This document shows, piece by piece, positions 7,947-16,561 of a stretch of DNA of 33,491 nt. This DNA is from Oscillospiraceae bacterium. GTDB lineage: Bacteria > Bacillota > Clostridia > Oscillospirales > Oscillospiraceae. The notes beneath the pieces were generated by a model. That model saw only the letters and a program-made list of their open reading frames with translations. It made no database searches and had not been told where the DNA came from. The translations under genes were made by a program, and so were the position numbers. The stretch covers positions 1-33,491 of the forward strand of contig JAGASJ010000054.1 in the NCBI GenBank assembly GCA_017621795.1, given 5' to 3'. Numbering within the stretch: the first letter of the stretch is position 1; the number at the start of each line of letters is the position of its first letter.

Positions 7947-9056
7947 GTGAAATTCATTTTGGTTTCACCGAAGAACCGTACATCCTATAATTTCAGAGGG
8001 GATTTGATCAGAGAGATCATCGCCAAAGGCTATGAGGTGGTGGTTACGGGTCCCAATCGGGATCACGTAGAAAAGATCGAGCAATTGGGTGCCCGTTTTG
8101 TAGAAATTCCTATGAAGAAGAACGGGCTGAATCCCTTGGAGGATTTAGCATATCAAAAGGCGCTGAAAAAGCTTTTTTTGGCAGAACAGCCGGACGTGGT
8201 TTTAGGGTATACCTCCAAGCCGGTGATCTACGGCTCGATCGCGGCGAAAAAAGCAAAAGTGCCCCACAAGGCGGCAATGGTCACCGGTGTGGGCTATGCC
8301 TTTACCGCCAACACCAAAAAAGCAAAGCTGGTACGTGCCGTTATGTCGGTGCTGTATAAGCGGGCTTTCCGCTGTGCAGATACAGTTATTTTTCAAAACA
8401 ATGATGACAAGGAACTGTTTTTAAAGCTGAAACTGACAAAGCCGGAAAAAACGGTGGTAGTCAACGGCTCCGGAGTCAATACCGCCCGTTTCCCCGTTGC
8501 GCCCTATCCGGAGCAGATGACCTTCTTTATGCTCTCCCGGGTGATGAATTCCAAGGGCATTCGGGAGTACCTGCAGGCTTGTGAGCTGGTGAAGGCAGAA
8601 TATCCGCAGGTGCGTTGTATGCTGTTGGGCGCATGCGAGGGGATCCAGGATTCCATCTCTCCCGAGGCATTGCAGGAATATGTACAAAGAGGGATTATTG
8701 AGCATTTCGGAGAGACGGAGGACGTGGCGGCCTACTATCGCCAATGCTCTGTATATGTACTGCCATCCTATCGGGAAGGTGTACCCCGCACCGTACAGGA
8801 GGCAATGAGTATGGGCCGTGCAGTGATTACTACCGATGCCCCCGGCTGTCGGGAAACGGTGCAAGATGGCAAAACCGGCTTTTTGGTGCCGGTGAAGGAC
8901 GGGAAGGCTGTGGCGGAAAAAATGATATATTTCATCCGTAACCCGGAGCAGGTGGCTGCTATGGGCGCCGCCTCCAAAGCCTACTGTGATGAAAAATTTG
9001 CCGTAGAAAAAATCAACGAACGTATGCTGCAGTACTTAAAAATGACGAATATGTAA
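7947..9056 (+). CDS. Glycosyltransferase, GT4-type (GT-B fold)
   Basis: A 369-residue cytosolic or membrane-associated transferase that adds a sugar to a lipid-linked intermediate. The N-terminal half matches capsule/N-glycan-type GT4 enzymes (GYTSKPVIYGSIAAKKAKVPHK segment region), and the C-terminal half carries the donor-binding pattern SYREGVPRTVQEAMSMG with the paired glutamates. It resembles the PglA-like group that acts early on undecaprenyl-linked sugars, but donor and acceptor cannot be assigned. The start is GTG 7947, 6 bases after AAGGGGGG. First gene of a three-gene operon. Confidence 0.88.
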   Translation: MKFILVSPKNRTSYNFRGDLIREIIAKGYEVVVTGPNRDHVEKIEQLGARFVEIPMKKNGLNPLEDLAYQKALKKLFLAEQPDVVLGYTSKPVIYGSIAAKKAKVPHKAAMVTGVGYAFTANTKKAKLVRAVMSVLYKRAFRCADTVIFQNNDDKELFLKLKLTKPEKTVVVNGSGVNTARFPVAPYPEQMTFFMLSRVMNSKGIREYLQACELVKAEYPQVRCMLLGACEGIQDSISPEALQEYVQRGIIEHFGETEDVAAYYRQCSVYVLPSYREGVPRTVQEAMSMGRAVITTDAPGCRETVQDGKTGFLVPVKDGKAVAEKMIYFIRNPEQVAAMGAASKAYCDEKFAVEKINERMLQYLKMTNM

Positions 9057-9071
9057 AAGGTGGATATCGCC

Positions 9072-9971
9072 GTGATTGATTTCAGAAAAATTTTCGGACG
9101 CAATCTGCGGGCCAAGATGATGTACGGATTATCTTTTTTGCCGGACAAGCTGTATTTGCGCCTGTTTTATTTTGCAACGACCCGCAAAGCCATACATTTT
9201 AAAGATCCCAAAGGCTACAATGAAAAGCTGCAGTGGCTGAAGGTCAACGACCGCCACTGGGAGTATAGCCGTTTGGTGGACAAGCTGGCCTTGCGGGACC
9301 ATATCAAGGAGCAGCTGGGGGAGGAGTATTTATTCCCCCTGTTGGGATATTGGAAAAGCTTTGACGAAATTGATTTTGAGAAGCTGCCCAATCAGTTTGT
9401 CCTAAAATGCAATCACGATTCCGGCAGCACAAAAGTGATTGCGGACAAATCGGCACTGACCGAAGAGGACATAAAGGCTCTGCGCAAGCATTTTAACAAG
9501 CGTATGAAGCATGATTTCTTCTTTGCCGGACGGGAATATCCCTATAAGGGCTTAGAGCGCTATATTATGGCAGAAGCATTTATGGTAGACGAAAAAGCAC
9601 CGGATCAGAGCATTGAAGATTATAAATTCTTCTGCTTTAACGGCGAGCCGAAGATCATGTTTGTGGCTACCGACCGCAGTACGGATTGCAAATTTGATTT
9701 CTTCGATATGGAGTTTAACCATTTGGATATTTATAATATCCATCCCAATACGGACAAGCCTATACGAAAGCCGGAAAAGTTTGAGCAGATGAAGGAAATT
9801 GCGGCGAAGCTGTCCCAGGGAATGCGGCAGGTCCGTATTGATTTGTATGAGCTGAACGGAAGGATTTACTTCGGAGAGTATACCTTCTTCCACGGCGGCG
9901 GCTTCCAGCTGTTTTATCCCGAGGAATGGGAGCGCCGTTTGGGAGATTGGATCGACATAGAATCAAAATGA
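9072..9971 (+). CDS. TupA-like ATP-grasp protein
   Basis: A protein of 299 residues resembling the TupA-like ATP-grasp family. Family hallmarks are NEKLQWLK near the N-terminus, FVLKCNHDSGS in the middle, and the C-terminal RIDLYELNGRIYFGEYTF metal/ATP segment. ATP-grasp enzymes activate a carboxylate as acyl-phosphate and couple it to an amine. TupA itself is known from teichuronopeptide synthesis, a glutamate/glucuronate polymer, so coupling of an amino acid or amine to a uronic acid is a reasonable inference given the UDP-uronate genes nearby. The frame is open to GTG 9060, but that overlaps the AAGGTGG ribosome site; GTG 9072, 8 bases later, is preferred. It lies between two glycosyltransferases. 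Confidence 0.82.
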   Translation: MIDFRKIFGRNLRAKMMYGLSFLPDKLYLRLFYFATTRKAIHFKDPKGYNEKLQWLKVNDRHWEYSRLVDKLALRDHIKEQLGEEYLFPLLGYWKSFDEIDFEKLPNQFVLKCNHDSGSTKVIADKSALTEEDIKALRKHFNKRMKHDFFFAGREYPYKGLERYIMAEAFMVDEKAPDQSIEDYKFFCFNGEPKIMFVATDRSTDCKFDFFDMEFNHLDIYNIHPNTDKPIRKPEKFEQMKEIAAKLSQGMRQVRIDLYELNGRIYFGEYTFFHGGGFQLFYPEEWERRLGDWIDIESK

Positions 9972-9988
9972 TGTGTTGAGGTATTGAT

Positions 9989-11263
9989 GTGCGTATACTG
10001 TTTATTTCATCCTCGCCTATTTGCGGAGAGATCAGCATCGGAAACACATTTTTAAATCTGTTTTCAGAGATGAAGGATGTGGAATTGGCCAGCATTTACA
10101 CCCGATCGGGAATGCCGGACAGCGCTGTTTCCAAGGCATTTTTAGTGACCGAGAAAATGATCGTCAAAAGCCTTCTGAAAGGGAAGGGCTGTGGGCAGGA
10201 AGTTGAAATTGTACCCCGCCGGGAGCAAGAACGCCTGCCTGAAAAGAAAAGCCGTGTAATGCGCTTCCTGAAAACCACCCGATGGACTGTGTTTTTTTGG
10301 GCACAGGAGGCGGTGTGGAAAACGGGACGGTGGAAGTCCGCGCAGCTCAACAAATTTCTGGAAGAATATAAACCGGATGTGATTTTTACCGTTTTTTCCG
10401 GAACGCCTTTCCTCAACAATTTAGTGCGCTATGTGCAAAAGAAAACCGGCGCGCCGGTGGCGGTGTATGCGTGGGATAATAATTACACCTGGAGAATGGT
10501 ACGTATATCACCCTTGCGGCTGATCCATCATTTTTTTGCACGGCGCAGTATGCGCCGCTTGGCGAAGACGGCTCGGACGATGTATGTGATCAGCAACGTA
10601 CAGAAGCGGGATTATGAAAAAGCATTTAAAAGGGAGTGCAAGCTGCTCACAAAGGGGTATAACTTTGATGAGGAACCTGCTTTTGGGGAAATCGGAAGGA
10701 GTCCATTACAGCTTGTGTTCACCGGCAATATCAATATGAATCGGTGGAAATCCCTGAAAATCATTGCCCAGGCATTGCAGGAGATCAACAAAAAAGGCAC
10801 TGTTGCCGAAATGAAGATCTACACGGCAACACCCATATCCAAAAGAATGGATAGGGCGCTGAATGTGGAGGGCTGTTCCCGGATTATGGGTGCTGTTCCT
10901 TCATCTCAGGTTGCGCAAATCCAAAAAGATGCGGACATTTTGATTCAAACAGAGTCCCATGATTTAAAGAATCGGTTGGCGATGCGGCAGTCCTTTTCAA
11001 CGAAGATTGTGGATTACCTGAAAATGGCCCGTCCGATTCTGGCGGTAGGACCAAAGAGTGTTGCTTCCATTGCCCATTTACTGGAGCATAACTGCGCAGT
11101 GGTGGCAGATAACGCGCAGGAAGTGGTGCGCGCATTACAGGAACTGATCGACGATCCCCAAGAGTTGCGGGAAATTGCCCAACGGGGATACGAGTGCGGT
11201 AAGAAGTACCATAACAAAAAAAGCAACGACGAGATGCTGCGAAAAGACCTATTTAATATCTGA
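9989..11263 (+). CDS. Glycosyltransferase, GT-B fold
   Basis: The 424-residue protein starts with a GT-B N-terminal strand and a donor-binding-like C-terminal half: FTGNINMNRWKSLKIIAQ, then a SFSTKIVDYLKMARPILAVG segment typical of sugar transferases in capsule loci. It carries a basic stretch around residues 170-195 suited to membrane association. The start is GTG 9989 after TGAGGT. It is last in its operon and followed by a strong bidirectional terminator. Substrates unknown; it is more diverged than the other GT4 proteins here. Confidence 0.78.
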   Translation: MRILFISSSPICGEISIGNTFLNLFSEMKDVELASIYTRSGMPDSAVSKAFLVTEKMIVKSLLKGKGCGQEVEIVPRREQERLPEKKSRVMRFLKTTRWTVFFWAQEAVWKTGRWKSAQLNKFLEEYKPDVIFTVFSGTPFLNNLVRYVQKKTGAPVAVYAWDNNYTWRMVRISPLRLIHHFFARRSMRRLAKTARTMYVISNVQKRDYEKAFKRECKLLTKGYNFDEEPAFGEIGRSPLQLVFTGNINMNRWKSLKIIAQALQEINKKGTVAEMKIYTATPISKRMDRALNVEGCSRIMGAVPSSQVAQIQKDADILIQTESHDLKNRLAMRQSFSTKIVDYLKMARPILAVGPKSVASIAHLLEHNCAVVADNAQEVVRALQELIDDPQELREIAQRGYECGKKYHNKKSNDEMLRKDLFNI

Positions 11264-11265
11264 CA

Positions 11266-11299
11266 AAAAATGGCAGACACCATGGTGTCTGCCATTTTT
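11266..11299. terminator. Perfect-palindrome bidirectional terminator
   Basis: Positions 11266-11299 are one 34-base perfect palindrome without an unpaired loop base, with A-runs on one side and T-runs on the other, so either strand gives a stem plus T-tract. It separates the convergent 9989-11263 and 11324-12298 genes and should stop both. Confidence 0.9.
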
Positions 11300-11323
11300 A
11301 TTGCTTCAGAATCGGGGCGCTGT

Positions 11324-12298
11324 TTACAGATTTTCTTTGTACCATTGGATGGCCAGGGCAATGCCGTCTTTAAAGCTGTAATCCGGGTCGTAGCCCAAAA
11401 GCCGGCGTGCTTTGGAAATATCGGCGTTGCTGTGCTTGATGTCTCCTTTGCGGTCAGGTCCAAAGTTGGGCTCGATGCTCACACCCAGGGCCTTGGTCAG
11501 CCCATAGTAGATATCAATGAGATATTCTCTGCCGCCGTATGCAATGTTAAAGGCTTCGCCGGCGGCTTCCGAGGGGGCAAGGCACGCTTTCAGGTTTGCT
11601 TCAATTACATTTTCGATATAAGTAAAATCACGGCTCTGCTTGCCGTCACCGTTGATGGTGGGCGTTTGACCGTTCAGAAGCTGCTTCAGGAATTTGGGGA
11701 TCACGGCGGCGTAAGCACCGTCCGGGTCTTGGCGGCGTCCGAAAACGTTAAAATACCGCATACCGTAGGTGTCTAAGCCGTAAAGCTTCGTATAGAGCTT
11801 TGCCCATTCCTCGTCACACCGCTTGGTCAAGGCATAGGGAGACAGCAGATTGCCCTCCCGGCCTTCTGTTTTTGGCAGATTGGGCTCGTCACCGTATACG
11901 GAAGAGCTGGAGGCGTAGACGAATTTCTTAACACCCTTCTGCCGTGCGGCTTCCAGCATATTAAGCGTGCCTTCAATATTATTGCGGCAGTAGAAAAGGG
12001 GCATCTCAATGGAACGGGGAACAGACCCCCAAGCTGCCTGATTCAGCACATAATCCACGCCCTCACAGGCAGCCATGCAGGTATCCAGGTCTTTAATATC
12101 GCCCTTCATAAACTGATAATTGGGATGATCCAGAAACATATCCACATTTTTCTGCTTGCCGGTGGACAGATCATCCAGTGCCCGTACCTTATAGCCCATA
12201 TTCAGGATGGCTTCGCACAGGTTCGAGCCGATGAAACCGGCTGCACCGGTCACTAAGAACACAGAGTCCTTGGGAAATGTCAAATTACTGTAACCCAT
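11324..12298 (-). CDS. UDP-HexNAc 4-epimerase (WbpP/TviC-like SDR)
   Basis: An extended short-chain dehydrogenase/reductase of 324 residues that interconverts gluco and galacto forms of a UDP-N-acetylhexosamine or its uronic acid through a 4-keto intermediate with NAD. The NAD motif GAAGFIG is at 18-24, the catalytic Ser-Tyr-Lys in SSSVYG and YALTK (Tyr155, Lys159), and QAAWGSVPRS (88-96) resembles the segment found in WbpP-type UDP-GlcNAc/GlcNAcA epimerases. The frame extends to TTG 12316, but GGAGG lies inside that stretch, 7 bases before ATG 12298. It follows the asparagine-synthetase-like gene by 14 bases and works with the dehydrogenase upstream. Confidence 0.9.
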   Translation of the reverse strand: MGYSNLTFPKDSVFLVTGAAGFIGSNLCEAILNMGYKVRALDDLSTGKQKNVDMFLDHPNYQFMKGDIKDLDTCMAACEGVDYVLNQAAWGSVPRSIEMPLFYCRNNIEGTLNMLEAARQKGVKKFVYASSSSVYGDEPNLPKTEGREGNLLSPYALTKRCDEEWAKLYTKLYGLDTYGMRYFNVFGRRQDPDGAYAAVIPKFLKQLLNGQTPTINGDGKQSRDFTYIENVIEANLKACLAPSEAAGEAFNIAYGGREYLIDIYYGLTKALGVSIEPNFGPDRKGDIKHSNADISKARRLLGYDPDYSFKDGIALAIQWYKENL

Positions 12299-12312
12299 TA
12301 CCTTTCCTCCGG

Positions 12313-13887
12313 TCAAAATGGTAGTTTAGAATTGATTGTATAATAGATGTTTACCATTTTCTTACGACGACTTGTTTCGTTCAAATTTACAACCCGAATA
12401 TTCATGTCGTAGAGTTCTGCGTTCATGTGCCTTTTTAGATCCATGTGGTGCTGGTCGGATATGCGTTTGTCTAAGGGTACTCGAAGTAAAAGATCCAGCA
12501 GCTTGCGGTTGTTATAGGGAATTGTAATATCAAAGCAGGACTTCATAACGCCAATGTTCAGGCCGCATTTTCCACCGTGCATCATTTCCCACACAAAGAA
12601 ATCACTCTCGTCATAGTTGAAAAGATGCTCTTTTAATTGGGTGTTTTTGAAATATGCCTTAAAATGCTTGTCCGTATCCCACACCAGCTTGCGGTTCATA
12701 AAAAATATTTTATACAGGCTTGTATAGTTCCGGGCAGTCAAATTTTTTGCAAATTTCTTTCTGCCAAAGTACTTATATGCGTATGCACGGATCGTTTCCG
12801 ATATCCAGGATTTTACCTCTACGTCGCACACATCGTTTTGAATCAAGGTGACTTTTTTACGGGCATCGTCATCCTTGCTTGCTCCTATGCCACCCTGATT
12901 ATAGTCAAAAACGGCCTTGTAAATTTCAAAGTCCGGAATTTGGTCATTGGATTCCGGTACATGGTAGGTCGTGTGTGTCACGCCAAATCGGTCGCTGATT
13001 TGCTTGGCTTTTTCTGCATCTACCGATTCCCGATACATTGAAACATAGCTGAAGGTTTCGTACTCGCTGTAATGTCCGTTGGCGGCGGCGAATGTAGTAT
13101 TGCTGTCCACACCGCCGGTTAGCGAAATAGCGGGACGTTTCCATTTTTGAGGGATCAGCGCCATTGTGTTTTGCAGAATACGGGAAGCTTCGGCAATAAC
13201 CTTACGGTATTCTTCTTCTGTTTGACACATTTGAATGGGACGATTGGGATAAAAACGCCTAACTGTATATGCACCGTTACAAAAAGTCAAACTGGTATTG
13301 GGGATAATTCGTTTTAATTCCTTATAGCAGGTTATATCACCGGGCAAATAATTGCCCATCATAAAGCGATACCATCTGTAATTGATCAGACGTTTTACAT
13401 AAGGATCGGTTTGAAGCTGACAAATATCACCGATCAATCGCATGTGAGAACTGATGTATTGTTTGCCGGCAATTGTTCCGTAGCAACCGCATTGCATACC
13501 GGAGGCGTCCAAGACCAGCTCCAGGGCGTTCCCGTTTACCAAACCTAAAACAAAAATACCGGTCAACTCGTCAATTGTGTTCCAGTAACTGTCCGTTCCG
13601 TATGCCTGAGCGAGATTTTGCAGAATGATGTTCTCGTCTGCCTCCATTGTGTACGGATTATAGGCATGACCGATCAGGAAAAGAGAGCCCTTATCAAAAC
13701 GGTAGGTGTAGAGCTTGGCACCCTTATGAACCCAAAAATGATATGCGCCTATGGACGTGTCTGCCCAGTTGTCATAAAAGGGATATTCCTTAGGGTTGGG
13801 GATGGAAGCATCCGTTATCAGATATCCCTTTTCAAACAAGTGTTTCTGTATTTGCGGTTTGCTGTCCAATAGATTTTTAAGCAACAT
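12313..13887 (-). CDS. Asparagine-synthetase-like amide ligase with degenerate glutaminase domain
   Basis: The C-terminal half is an asparagine synthetase/beta-lactam-synthetase PP-loop domain with SLTGGVDSNTT (about residues 255-265), the AMP-forming carboxylate-activation site. The N-terminal half (about 1-200) still looks like a class II glutaminase fold (DELTGIFVLGLVNG, ASGMQCGCYG, SSHMRLIGD), but the protein does not begin Met-Cys, so it lacks the nucleophile that releases ammonia from glutamine. It may therefore use free ammonia or another amine. Lying between UDP-uronate dehydrogenase and epimerase, it is a candidate to amidate a hexosaminuronic acid, as WbpS-type proteins are proposed to do. 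The start is uncertain: ATG 13887, or GTG 13893 or 13896. About 524 residues. Confidence 0.82.
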   Translation of the reverse strand: MLLKNLLDSKPQIQKHLFEKGYLITDASIPNPKEYPFYDNWADTSIGAYHFWVHKGAKLYTYRFDKGSLFLIGHAYNPYTMEADENIILQNLAQAYGTDSYWNTIDELTGIFVLGLVNGNALELVLDASGMQCGCYGTIAGKQYISSHMRLIGDICQLQTDPYVKRLINYRWYRFMMGNYLPGDITCYKELKRIIPNTSLTFCNGAYTVRRFYPNRPIQMCQTEEEYRKVIAEASRILQNTMALIPQKWKRPAISLTGGVDSNTTFAAANGHYSEYETFSYVSMYRESVDAEKAKQISDRFGVTHTTYHVPESNDQIPDFEIYKAVFDYNQGGIGASKDDDARKKVTLIQNDVCDVEVKSWISETIRAYAYKYFGRKKFAKNLTARNYTSLYKIFFMNRKLVWDTDKHFKAYFKNTQLKEHLFNYDESDFFVWEMMHGGKCGLNIGVMKSCFDITIPYNNRKLLDLLLRVPLDKRISDQHHMDLKRHMNAELYDMNIRVVNLNETSRRKKMVNIYYTINSKLPF

Positions 13888-13904
13888 AATCACCACATCT
13901 TCTA

Positions 13905-15224
13905 TTACAGTCTCCAGTATTTGTAGCCTGCTTCTTCATACTCCTTACGGCACAGCAGACCTTTGATGTCTGCCAGCACCTTGGTGCTGTTGTCGCCGGC
14001 TTTGAACAGCTTTTCAAAGTCCTTCTGCGTGAGCTCACGGAACGCATCGTGGGCAACAGCCAAAATAACGGCGTCGCAGTCGCGGATATCCTGCATATCT
14101 ACAAACTCTACACCGTACAAATGCCGGGCTTCGTCTGCATCGGCGGTAGGATCGGCGATCTGTGCGGTGATGCCGTATTCCTTCAGCTCGTTATAGATGT
14201 CAATGATCTTGGTGTTGCGGGTATCGGGGCAGTTTTCCTTGAAGGTGAAGCCCAGGATTGCCACCTTGGCCTGTTTGATGGTTACATCCGCGCGGATCAG
14301 GTTTTTCACAACACTCTCGGCAACGTATTTACCCATATCGTCGTTGATACGGCGGCCGGAGAGAATGATTTGGCTGTGGTAACCCAGCTGCTCTGCCTTG
14401 TAAGTCAGGTAGTAAGGATCTACGCCGATGCAATGCCCGCCCACCAGGCCGGGGAAGAACTTTAAGAAGTTCCATTTTGTGCCGGCGGCCTTTAATACAG
14501 ATTGGGTATCAATGCCCATCTTATTAAAAATAATGGACAGCTCATTCATAAATGCAATGTTGATATCCCGCTGGCTGTTCTCGATGACCTTTGCGGCCTC
14601 AGCGACCTTGATGGACTCTGCCCGATGCACACCAGCATCTACCACCAGTTCATAGACCTTGGCAACTTCCTCCAAAGTCTCCTCATCCATACCGCTGACG
14701 ATTTTGGTGATAGTTTCCAGACGGTGGACCTTGTCGCCGGGGTTGATGCGTTCGGGGGAGTAGCCCACCTTAAAGTCTACACCGCACTTCAGGCCGGATT
14801 CCTGCTCCAAAATGGGCACGCAAATATCCTCGGTAACACCGGGATATACGGTGGACTCGTAAACCACGATAGAACCCTTTTGCAGGTTGCGGCCGATAAT
14901 CCGGGAAGCACCCTCTACAGGGGTCAAGTCCGGTGTGTGGTCGTCGTTAACAGGGGTGGGGACTGCAACAATGATGAATTTTGCCTCCTGCAGGCGCTTG
15001 GGATCGTCGGTGAAATCCACGGCGCAGGCGCTGATGGCTTCGTTGCCCACCTCGTTGGTGGGGTCGATGCCGCTTTTATAAAGCGCGATTTTTTTGCTGT
15101 TCAAATCAAAGCCGATCACTTGAACCTTCCGGGAAAAAGCAACGGCGATGGGCATACCGACGTAACCCAGGCCTACCAGTGCCAGCTTCTCCTCACCGGA
15201 GACGATCTTAGAATATAAAGACAT
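13905..15224 (-). CDS. UDP-N-acetylhexosamine 6-dehydrogenase (WbpO/TviB-like)
   Basis: This NAD enzyme oxidises C6 of UDP-GlcNAc (or UDP-GalNAc) in two steps to the uronic acid. The 439-residue protein has the Rossmann motif VGLGYVG (17-23), a central dimer domain, the catalytic cysteine in GGHCIGVDPYYL (Cys265) and the C-terminal UDP-binding segment GFTFKENCPDTRNTK. Those features match the TviB/WbpO branch better than UDP-glucose dehydrogenase. AAAGGAG is 8 bases before the ATG. It leads a leftward operon with the amide ligase and epimerase; product predicted UDP-GlcNAcA, then UDP-GalNAcA. Confidence 0.92.
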   Translation of the reverse strand: MSLYSKIVSGEEKLALVGLGYVGMPIAVAFSRKVQVIGFDLNSKKIALYKSGIDPTNEVGNEAISACAVDFTDDPKRLQEAKFIIVAVPTPVNDDHTPDLTPVEGASRIIGRNLQKGSIVVYESTVYPGVTEDICVPILEQESGLKCGVDFKVGYSPERINPGDKVHRLETITKIVSGMDEETLEEVAKVYELVVDAGVHRAESIKVAEAAKVIENSQRDINIAFMNELSIIFNKMGIDTQSVLKAAGTKWNFLKFFPGLVGGHCIGVDPYYLTYKAEQLGYHSQIILSGRRINDDMGKYVAESVVKNLIRADVTIKQAKVAILGFTFKENCPDTRNTKIIDIYNELKEYGITAQIADPTADADEARHLYGVEFVDMQDIRDCDAVILAVAHDAFRELTQKDFEKLFKAGDNSTKVLADIKGLLCRKEYEEAGYKYWRL

Positions 15225-15291
15225 ATTCGGTACTCCTTTACACCAATATATTTATACGGATTGCGTGGGTTTTCATATCTATCCATTGTGA

Positions 15292-15320
15292 AGTATACGC
15301 CTTTTGAAATGACTTGTCAA
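15292..15320 (-). promoter_or_regulatory. Promoter of the UDP-uronate operon
   Basis: Leftward -35 TTGACA (15315-15320, consensus) and -10 TATACT (15292-15297) with a 17-base spacer. The -35 lies inside a 13-base palindrome (15311-15323) that contains CTTGTCAAG, the same word as at the 7885 promoter. The leader would be about 60 bases. Confidence 0.8.
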
Positions 15321-15374
15321 GTCGACGCCGGGGATTTACTTCCGGTGGGGGATGATGTTTTTGCGTGCTATTTG

Positions 15375-15403
15375 TTGACAGAAGTGGTTGATTGGATTAT
15401 AAT
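15375..15403 (+). promoter_or_regulatory. Perfect-consensus sigma-A promoter of the polymerase/export operon
   Basis: -35 TTGACA (15375-15380) and -10 TATAAT (15398-15403) both match consensus fully with the optimal 17-base spacer. The start point near 15411 leaves a leader of about 74 bases. No terminator was seen in the operon until past gtrA, so this may drive the whole 15485-26368 block. Confidence 0.85.
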
Positions 15404-15484
15404 TGTAAAAGCAATATTATGGGCTTATAGCGCTTCTACGTGCTGTGGGGACGGGTTGCAAAAAAGATGGCAGGAGCGCCGCGT

Positions 15485-16555
15485 ATGCATATATTTACCT
15501 GGTTGGCCGTAGTGGCGTTTTTTGCAAGCTACGTGCCAAAGAAAAACGAATTGGGGAAAGTAAGCTATAAAAACTATACCGTTTTTATCTGCCTTATAGC
15601 GGTATTGGTCATGGGCTTGCGGCACCGGCATATCGGTGTGGATACCACCAATTATGTCTACAGATTCCGTATGATGGACAATTATGAATCCTTCGGTGCC
15701 TATTATGAAGAATATTTGGCAGACCGAAAAATCTTATTTTCCGAGACCGGCTACTGGCTATTCTGCTGGGTGCTGCATTGGTTTTCCAGCGATGGGCAGT
15801 TTTTGATTTTGGTCCACGCGGCAGTGGTTACCATTTTAGTGTTCCGCTTTATTTACAAGCACGTGGATAATGTACCCCTCGGGGTGATGAGCTACCTGTG
15901 CCTGGGGCAGTACACTTTCAATATGACCGGTATGCGGCAGGCTATGGCCATGTCGCTGTGTTTAGTTGCGGTAACATTTATCAAAGAACGCAGGTTTAAA
16001 GCCTTTTTGCTGACGGTGCTGGTGGCGATGCAGTTCCACAAAACGGCCATCGCGTTCCTGCCGGCATATTTTCTTCCGTGGGTGATCGAAAAACGGAGCA
16101 GGGTCTTTCTGTTTTTTGGCGGGTTGGTCGGATTTTCCCTTGTGGTTGATCGCTTTATCGATGCGTTTAATGATCTGGTGGATAAGAATTATGCGCTGGA
16201 TAATGCTGCGGACGGCGGCGGCATCAGTGTTCTGCTGATCTATGGACTGGTGATCGCCCTTGCGGTGCTGATCCGCCGTTCCCTGAAGAGAAAGGACAAC
16301 CAACTGGCGCTTTGCGGTGTGTTTGCCGGTCTGACGATGTATATTGCCCGCTATTATTCTAATCAGATCATGGAACGGGTAAGTTATTATTATTTCTATT
16401 TTATTTTGTTGCTTGTGCCCGGGGTGGTAGATACCTTAGAGCCAAGGGAACGGCGTGTAGTAGGGGCAATCTTCTGTATGTTGGCCATTGCGCTGTTGGT
16501 TTACCGGATAGAAACCGGAAACTTTAGACCCTATTACTTCTTTTGGGAGAGATAA
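15485..16555 (+). CDS. EpsG/Wzy-like polysaccharide polymerase, copy 1
   Basis: A 356-residue multi-pass membrane protein (about nine or ten hydrophobic segments) of the EpsG family, which polymerises lipid-linked repeat units outside the membrane. Shared family features are VMGLRHRHIGVDT near residue 37, LFSETGYW, the FNMTGMRQAMAMSLCL segment and AMQFHKTA, with a YYSNQIMERVSYYYFYF stretch near the end. The frame begins at 15440, but AGGAG occurs 8 bases before ATG 15485, giving the same 356-residue length as the next gene. It is followed by a clear paralogue after six bases. Confidence 0.87.
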   Translation: MHIFTWLAVVAFFASYVPKKNELGKVSYKNYTVFICLIAVLVMGLRHRHIGVDTTNYVYRFRMMDNYESFGAYYEEYLADRKILFSETGYWLFCWVLHWFSSDGQFLILVHAAVVTILVFRFIYKHVDNVPLGVMSYLCLGQYTFNMTGMRQAMAMSLCLVAVTFIKERRFKAFLLTVLVAMQFHKTAIAFLPAYFLPWVIEKRSRVFLFFGGLVGFSLVVDRFIDAFNDLVDKNYALDNAADGGGISVLLIYGLVIALAVLIRRSLKRKDNQLALCGVFAGLTMYIARYYSNQIMERVSYYYFYFILLLVPGVVDTLEPRERRVVGAIFCMLAIALLVYRIETGNFRPYYFFWER

Positions 16556-16561
16556 ACATTT

